Made by a program: the position numbers and the translations under genes. Source: Hymenobacter aerilatus (lineage in GTDB: Bacteria; Bacteroidota; Bacteroidia; Cytophagales; Hymenobacteraceae). From it: a DNA stretch of 64,000 bases. The DNA lies in NCBI RefSeq assembly GCF_022921095.1, contig NZ_CP095053.1:1034501-1098500 (forward strand), in the 5' to 3' direction. Positions 61,413-64,000 of the stretch are shown here, one piece after another. How positions within the stretch are numbered: the first letter of the stretch is position 1; each line of letters begins with the position of its first letter. The notes under the pieces are model-generated. The model was not told the DNA's origin and did not search any database. It saw only the letters and a program-made list of their open reading frames with translations.

Positions 61413-61857
61413 ATGTTTGGTTTTTTTTGAAAACGAGCAGACCAAAAAAGTGAAAAGCCACCTGCTAAACCTGGCCGCACTAGCCAAAGCAGACGGGCAC
61501 ATCGACGAACGGGAGATGAACTTTATCGTGTCGGTGGGTCGCAAAAACGGGATGCGGGCCGGAGATGTGCGTGATATTGTGGCCAATTCCAGCAGCGGCA
61601 CGCTCATCATTCCTGATAACGACTCTGAGCGCTTCGACCAGATCTTTGACCTTGTGGACATGATGCTGGCCGACGGGGTGGTAGACGAAAACGAAATGGA
61701 TTTTTGTATTGGCATGGCCGGCAAGCTGGGTTTCCGCCAGGCCATTGTGAGCGTGCTGGTGCGCAAAATATCTATAGGCGTGCGCGACGGCCTACCTCGC
61801 GAGCAAATCAAAGAAGAAACCCAAAGCTTTTTGAGCCAGAACAATCAGGCAAACTGA
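61413..61857 (+). CDS. TerB-like protein with a T8 tract shifting the start codon frame
   Basis: About 147 residues, helical, with the TerB (tellurite-resistance B) pattern: LLNLAALAKADGHIDEREMNFIVSVGRKNGM and LVDMMLADGVVDENEMDFCIGMAGKLGF, each an EF-like acidic helix pair that may bind metal. The only suitable ATG is 61413 (MFGFF...), but a run of eight T at 61421-61428 puts it out of frame with the rest; with seven T the protein would read MFGFFENEQTKK. In the sequence as given, translation could start only at TTG 61417. It could reflect phase variation, slippage or a base-count error. Confidence 0.75.
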
Positions 61858-61881
61858 GAGTTTTGAGAAGATAAGTAGTTT

Positions 61882-61981
61882 TCATCCTGAACGCAGTGAA
61901 GGACCTTTTCGCCCGAAAGCAGCCGTCGTACAAACGACTCGTTCTCGGGTGAAAAGGTCCTTCACTGCGTTCAGGATGACA
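61882..61981. repeat. interspersed hairpin (family R), copy 5
   Basis: Perfect 28-base arms, TCATCCTGAACGCAGTGAAG...and complement, between the convergent TerB-like and aminotransferase genes. The arms carry compensating changes against the other copies (GAACGCAGTG for GAGCGAAGCG), showing that pairing is maintained. Confidence 0.88.
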
Positions 61982-61998
61982 GCTGATGTATAGCGTGT

Positions 61999-63192
61999 CT
62001 ACCCCACCACAAACTCGATTGCCCGCAGTAGCGCGGCGCAGGCCTCGTCTATCTGATCATTGGTAATGATGAGGGGCGGGGCGATGCGGAGGGAGTTGTC
62101 GCAGAATAGGAACCAGTCGGTGAGGATGCCCTCGTGAAACAGGGCGCGGTCGATGATGGGCTTGAGCACGTCGAACGACTCAAACTCCACTGCCATCAGC
62201 AGGCCGCAGCCGCGCACTTCCCGGATGGCTGGGTGCTGAAGCTGCGCACGGAAGCGTGCCGCTTTGTCGGCCACGCCCGCCAGCAGATTTTCCTCTTGAA
62301 TGGCGTGCAGCGTAGCTAGCGAGGCCGCGCACGATACCGGGTGGCCGCCAAAGGTGGTGCAGTGACCCAGAATCGGGTTGGTCTTGAAACCGGCCATAAT
62401 CTCTTGCGTGGAGATAAAGGCACCAATGGGCATGCCGCCACCCATGCCCTTGGCACACAGCAGGATATCAGGCTCGATGCCAAATTGATCGAAGGCCCAG
62501 AACGTGCCGGTGCGCCCAAAGCCGCATTGGATTTCGTCCAAGATGAGCAGGGCGCCTACCTCCGTGCAGCGCTGGCGCAGCGCGGGCAGGTAGCCGGGAG
62601 GCGGCACGCGCACGCCCGCCTCGCCCGCCACCGTTTCGATGATAACCGCCGCCGTGCGCTCCGTAATCAAGGCCAGATCAGGTAAGTAGTGGGGCTCGAT
62701 GTGGCGCACGTCGGGTAGGAGGGGGCGGTAGCTGCGCTTGAACCCCTCAGACCCCGTGACTGATAAGGCACCCTGCGTAGAGCCATGATAGGCGCGGTGG
62801 CAGCTTACTAGCTCGGTGCGGCCGGTGTGGCGCTTGGCTAGTTTCAGGGCACCTTCCACAGCCTCGGCGCCGGAATTGGTGAAGTAAACGGTATCGAGCT
62901 GCTGGGGTAGGGTCTGGTGTAGGGCCTCGGCCAGCAGCGCCGGCGGCGCCGACACCAGCTCGCCGTATACCATCAGGTGCAGAAACTTATCGGTCTGGTC
63001 CTTGATAGCCTGCACGACTCGCCGGTGCCGGTGCCCCACGTTGCTGACGCCAATACCGGCAATTAGATCAAGGTAGCGGCGGCCGTCAGGGGCGTACATG
63101 TACACGCCTTCGGCCCGTTCAATCTCTAGTAGCAGCGGAAAATCGGAGGTTTGCGCCTGGTGGCGCAAGAAAAGCTGGCGGGGGGTAAGCAT
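61999..63192 (-). CDS. class III PLP aminotransferase
   Basis: 397 residues from ATG 63192 (MLTPRQLFLRHQAQTSDFP); an open extension upstream runs into a repeat. Fold-type I, class III: FTNSGAEAVEGALKLAKRHTGR, AYHGSTQGALSVTG, the LLILDEIQCGFGRTGTFWAF stretch with Asp for the PLP ring, the Schiff-base Lys in LLCAKGMGGGMPIGA, and HCTTFGGHPVSCAASLA. Relatives act on ornithine, acetylornithine, 4-aminobutyrate or similar omega-amines. No arginine or GABA genes are close, so the substrate is open. Confidence 0.92.
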   Translation of the reverse strand: MLTPRQLFLRHQAQTSDFPLLLEIERAEGVYMYAPDGRRYLDLIAGIGVSNVGHRHRRVVQAIKDQTDKFLHLMVYGELVSAPPALLAEALHQTLPQQLDTVYFTNSGAEAVEGALKLAKRHTGRTELVSCHRAYHGSTQGALSVTGSEGFKRSYRPLLPDVRHIEPHYLPDLALITERTAAVIIETVAGEAGVRVPPPGYLPALRQRCTEVGALLILDEIQCGFGRTGTFWAFDQFGIEPDILLCAKGMGGGMPIGAFISTQEIMAGFKTNPILGHCTTFGGHPVSCAASLATLHAIQEENLLAGVADKAARFRAQLQHPAIREVRGCGLLMAVEFESFDVLKPIIDRALFHEGILTDWFLFCDNSLRIAPPLIITNDQIDEACAALLRAIEFVVG

Positions 63193-63217
63193 CCCGCAAA
63201 GATACAGGATGGTGAAG

Positions 63218-63374
63218 TGGTGAGATAGTGAGTAGAGAATACGACTGTCATCCTGAGCGCAGCGAAGGACCTTCTCATGGTAGAACGATGTTCGCAACAA
63301 CGACTCGTTTCAGCGTGAGAAGGTCCTTCGCAAGCTCAGGATGACAGTCGTATTCTCTACTCACTATCTCACCA
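63218..63374. repeat. interspersed hairpin (family R), copy 6, with extended arms
   Basis: Core as in the other copies, extended outward by TGGTGAGATAGTGAGTAGAG and more on the left, matched on the right. The outer bases resemble those of copy 2 (GTGAAGTGGTGAG nearby). It fills the gap between the aminotransferase and the Spy-like gene. Confidence 0.87.
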
Positions 63375-63375
63375 T

Positions 63376-63837
63376 TTACCTCCTCCGGCTGCGAGTAACG
63401 CGTTGGAGGACTTCGCGGGTAAACTGGCGTTCGGCAGCGTAGAGTTGGCTCACTTGCCGGATACTCAGGACTTTCTGAAACTGACGGAGGTAATCTTTGT
63501 CGAGGTCTACCTCCTGCTGGCGCAGGGCCAGTACTTGGTTGAGATTGTCTTTTAGCTGCTGGTCGCTGAGGGTTTCGGGTCGGGTGGTGCGGAGCTGGCG
63601 CGAGCGTTGATTCAGGTCGCGGCGCTTGGCGGCGTATTCGTTGTAGACGGGCCAGAACTGCTGCGCCTGCTCCTGCGTGAGCGAAACTTTCTCGGTGAGG
63701 TAGGCAATGCGGGCATTCTCAAGCTGGCTGAGGCGGCCGCCAGGGGGCGTTTGCGCTGCGCCGTGCAGGCTCAGGGTCAGCACGAAAAGCACCAGCAAGG
63801 GGCGAAGAGGACGAAAAAAAGCAGATAACGGGTGCAT
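63376..63837 (-). CDS. Spy/CpxP-like periplasmic protein
   Basis: 153 residues from ATG 63837 with a Sec signal (PLLVLFVLTLSLHGAAQ). The mature part is helical and charged, with ARIAYLTEKVSLTQEQAQQFWPVYNEYAAKRRDLNQRSRQLR, the LTxEQxxxFWPxYNE pattern common in small Bacteroidota periplasmic proteins related to Spy/CpxP or DUF4890 types. It may be a chaperone or a sensor of envelope stress. It follows a partial gene on the same strand, 16 bases behind its stop, so the two are one operon. Confidence 0.78.
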   Translation of the reverse strand: MHPLSAFFRPLRPLLVLFVLTLSLHGAAQTPPGGRLSQLENARIAYLTEKVSLTQEQAQQFWPVYNEYAAKRRDLNQRSRQLRTTRPETLSDQQLKDNLNQVLALRQQEVDLDKDYLRQFQKVLSIRQVSQLYAAERQFTREVLQRVTRSRRR

Positions 63838-63853
63838 GGTGTAGAAAGCGGGC

Positions 63854-64000
63854 TTATAAATACGAGTCATCGGTGGGCTGGGCGTCGAGGGCACGCTCCA
63901 GCTCCTCGGGGGAGGCGTGCAGGTAGCTAGCGGCGGTAGCAGGCGCAGTGACCGATACATCGGCCAAGTCGGCCAGGGTTACGCGGGAGTCGTTGGCCAA
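63854..64000 (-). CDS. C-terminus of an unidentified protein, cut by the window edge
   Basis: The last 48 codons of a minus-strand gene are seen, from the window end to TAA at 63854. The visible part (LANDSRVTLADLADVSVTAP ... DAQPTDDSYL) is acidic and looks like a disordered tail. Such a gene directly before a Spy-like gene is often an anti-sigma or sigma partner in this group, but nothing visible confirms that. Confidence 0.65.
   Translation of the reverse strand: MANDSRVTLADLADVSVTAPATAASYLHASPEELERALDAQPTDDSYL

Overview
The window looks like chromosomal DNA of a high-GC member of the Bacteroidota, most probably a Hymenobacter-like Cytophagales bacterium. Supporting signs are a TonB-dependent receptor with a carboxypeptidase-regulatory N-terminal domain, a companion lipoprotein, TAnnTTTG-type -7 promoter elements, many long-loop intergenic hairpins and families typical of that group. 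No rRNA, integrase, transposase or CRISPR array was seen. The genus is inferred from recall of the families, not from a search.

Layout. 1-6.4 kb: tripartite RND efflux operon (permease cut by the window edge, adaptor, TolC-like channel). 6.6-10.7 kb: UvrA paralogue lacking the UvrB-binding part, DinB/YfiT-like protein, two small membrane proteins. 10.8-18.6 kb: AbiEi-like regulator, TonB receptor plus lipoprotein, purU, Tat-type SDR. 18.9-21.1 kb: PAS histidine kinase and a PPOX-fold protein. 21.3-22.9 kb: AT-rich pair encoding a CD-NTase-like nucleotidyltransferase and an S-4TM pore-like effector, a minimal CBASS-like module. 23-33.9 kb: membrane-stress operon (Tir/YbjN-like protein, PspA, two membrane proteins, a 46-residue protein, PH-domain protein, flotillin, DUF559 nuclease, 1682-residue AAA ATPase), divergent from an XRE regulator with a perfect palindrome upstream. 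35-37.7 kb: TerC, J-domain protein, histone-deacetylase-like hydrolase.

38-45.1 kb is the most striking part: a small structured transcript with its own promoter and terminator, then PcfJ-like protein, Ro60/Rsr (TROVE), a PARG-like macrodomain protein, an array of seven Y-RNA-like elements and the RNA ligase RtcB, all on the + strand. Each array unit keeps a 5' GGTGYCGTAG and a 3' element (usually CGYTTGTTRCY) in a closing stem whose outer and inner helices change sequence from unit to unit but still pair. Five units carry tRNA-like parts in permuted order (T arm, acceptor stem closed by a loop, then a D arm in four of them); one copies a class II leucine tRNA including its variable arm. I read this as an RNA surveillance and repair island with a family of tRNA mimics loaded on Ro.

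45.6-64 kb: nucleoside hydrolase, DUF2490 protein, MOSC protein, Dps, tRNA-Leu(GAG), RqcH, a lipoprotein pseudogene broken by an amber codon, MBL hydrolase, CheY-like regulator and a giant hybrid kinase, glycosyltransferase, miaA, pfkA (with D103N), a TerB-like gene with a T8 tract at its start, a class III aminotransferase and a Spy-like protein. An interspersed family of about 100-180 bp hairpins (six copies) and families of short GC-rich palindromes lie between, and in one case inside, genes.
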